Assembly: GCA_023401925.1 (NCBI GenBank)
Contig: JAEXDA010000052.1
Span: 1-64,000 of the forward strand
DNA length: 64,000 bases
Source: Bacillota bacterium
GTDB lineage: Bacteria; Bacillota; UBA4882; UBA8346
Direction: 5' to 3'
Shown: in pieces, positions 63,637-64,000 of the stretch
How the letters are laid out: each line of letters opens with the position of its first letter
How positions within the stretch are numbered: the stretch's first letter is position 1
The notes under the pieces: model-generated
The model's input: the letters and a program-made list of their open reading frames with translations, nothing else
Database searches by the model: none
Told to the model about the DNA's origin: nothing
Translations under genes and position numbers: made by a program

Positions 63637-64000
63637 ATGGGCGAAAAAATATTGTCCTTAAGAAATATCACGAAATCATTTTTGGGTGTTAATGCATTAA
63701 AAGATGTCAATTTATCAATCGATCAAAGTCAAATCTGTTGTTTGGTCGGTGAAAACGGTTGCGGAAAGTCAACATTAATTAAAATTATTGCTGGAGTTCA
63801 TACACCGGATGCCGGAGAGATTTTTTTAAATGGTAAACACTATGATCGATTACGCCCGCTTGACTCGATCAAAGAAGGAATCCAGATTATTTATCAAGAT
63901 TTTTCAGTGTTTCCCAATTTATCTGTAGCAGAGAATATTGCTTTGAATTATCAGTTAGCCTTAGATAAATCATGGGTCAATTGGAAAGAAGTCTATAAAA
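63637..64000 (+). CDS. Sugar ABC transporter ATP-binding protein (RbsA/MglA-like), partial
   Basis: The N-terminal 121 residues of a CUT2-type ATPase that runs off the window. It begins with ATG after GGGAAGGA. Walker A is GENGCGKST (38-46), and the Q-loop region reads IIYQDFSVFPNLSVAENIAL. CUT2 ATPases are normally about 500 residues with two cassettes. It would power import of the sugar bound by the preceding protein; the permease gene is expected beyond the right edge. Confidence 0.93.
   Translation, partial: MGEKILSLRNITKSFLGVNALKDVNLSIDQSQICCLVGENGCGKSTLIKIIAGVHTPDAGEIFLNGKHYDRLRPLDSIKEGIQIIYQDFSVFPNLSVAENIALNYQLALDKSWVNWKEVYK

Noticed and set aside
1..64000. CRISPR arrays, tRNA or rRNA genes
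   Set aside because: No regularly spaced repeats, no tRNA T-loop/acceptor pattern and no rRNA sequence were recognised on either strand.

Overview
The window is a 64 kb stretch of chromosome from a spore-forming, probably anaerobic member of the Bacillota. The evidence is a PolC-type replicative polymerase, spore genes (spoIVA, a pdaB-type deacetylase, yunB), Shine-Dalgarno sites close to AGGAGG with frequent TTG and GTG starts, a NADH-coupled hydrogenase-type module, and genes for plant-polysaccharide use. A Clostridia-like or Limnochordia/Hydrogenispora-like lineage fits, but the sequence alone does not settle this. No rRNA, tRNA, CRISPR array, prophage or intact transposase was seen.

Layout. 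Bases 1-24853 are mostly core genes on the plus strand: a small helical protein, ispG-proS-polC, an orphan GEMM-type cyclic-dinucleotide riboswitch with its own promoter and terminator, a holin-like membrane protein on the minus strand, a DUF512 radical-SAM protein overlapping der, then plsY-gpsA, spoIVA, an HU gene, pdaB, lepB, an ABC-F ATPase, lon and mutS2. Bases 25183-37970 are a carbohydrate region: an aldo/keto reductase with ferredoxin-type cysteines, a secreted GH5-CBM2 cellulase, a MITE/REP-like palindromic element, a GH78-type alpha-L-rhamnosidase, and an operon holding a sugar-binding protein, two permeases and a YesM/YesN two-component system. That operon has no ATPase gene of its own.

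Bases 38185-56879 are mixed housekeeping: a class A PBP, yunB, HD and M20 hydrolases, a PAP2 phosphatase, an RfaE2-like nucleotidyltransferase, a phosphofructokinase, the overlapping mtnN-luxS pair (activated methyl cycle and AI-2 synthesis), HAD and Nudix hydrolases, an SDR protein, a 55-residue coiled-coil protein, a LysR regulator and the divergent single-chain purL. Bases 57490-64000 hold a SPOR-domain protein, HydC/NuoE-like and HydB/NuoF-like subunits without a catalytic HydA, and a DeoR-regulated sugar ABC transporter whose ATPase runs off the end.

How it fits together. The cellulase and rhamnosidase would release sugars that the CUT1 transporter imports under YesMN control, and the DeoR-linked CUT2 transporter may take a monosaccharide such as rhamnose. 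NADH from fermentation could pass through the NuoE/NuoF module to a partner encoded elsewhere. In both transport operons a strong hairpin without a U-tract follows the binding-protein gene, consistent with raised relative levels of the binding protein.

I did not find a clearly new multi-gene system. The best leads are the orphan riboswitch (with an A at the position aligned to G20), the palindromic element at 28256-28530, the phased repeats before the DeoR gene, and the HydA-less NuoEF pair.
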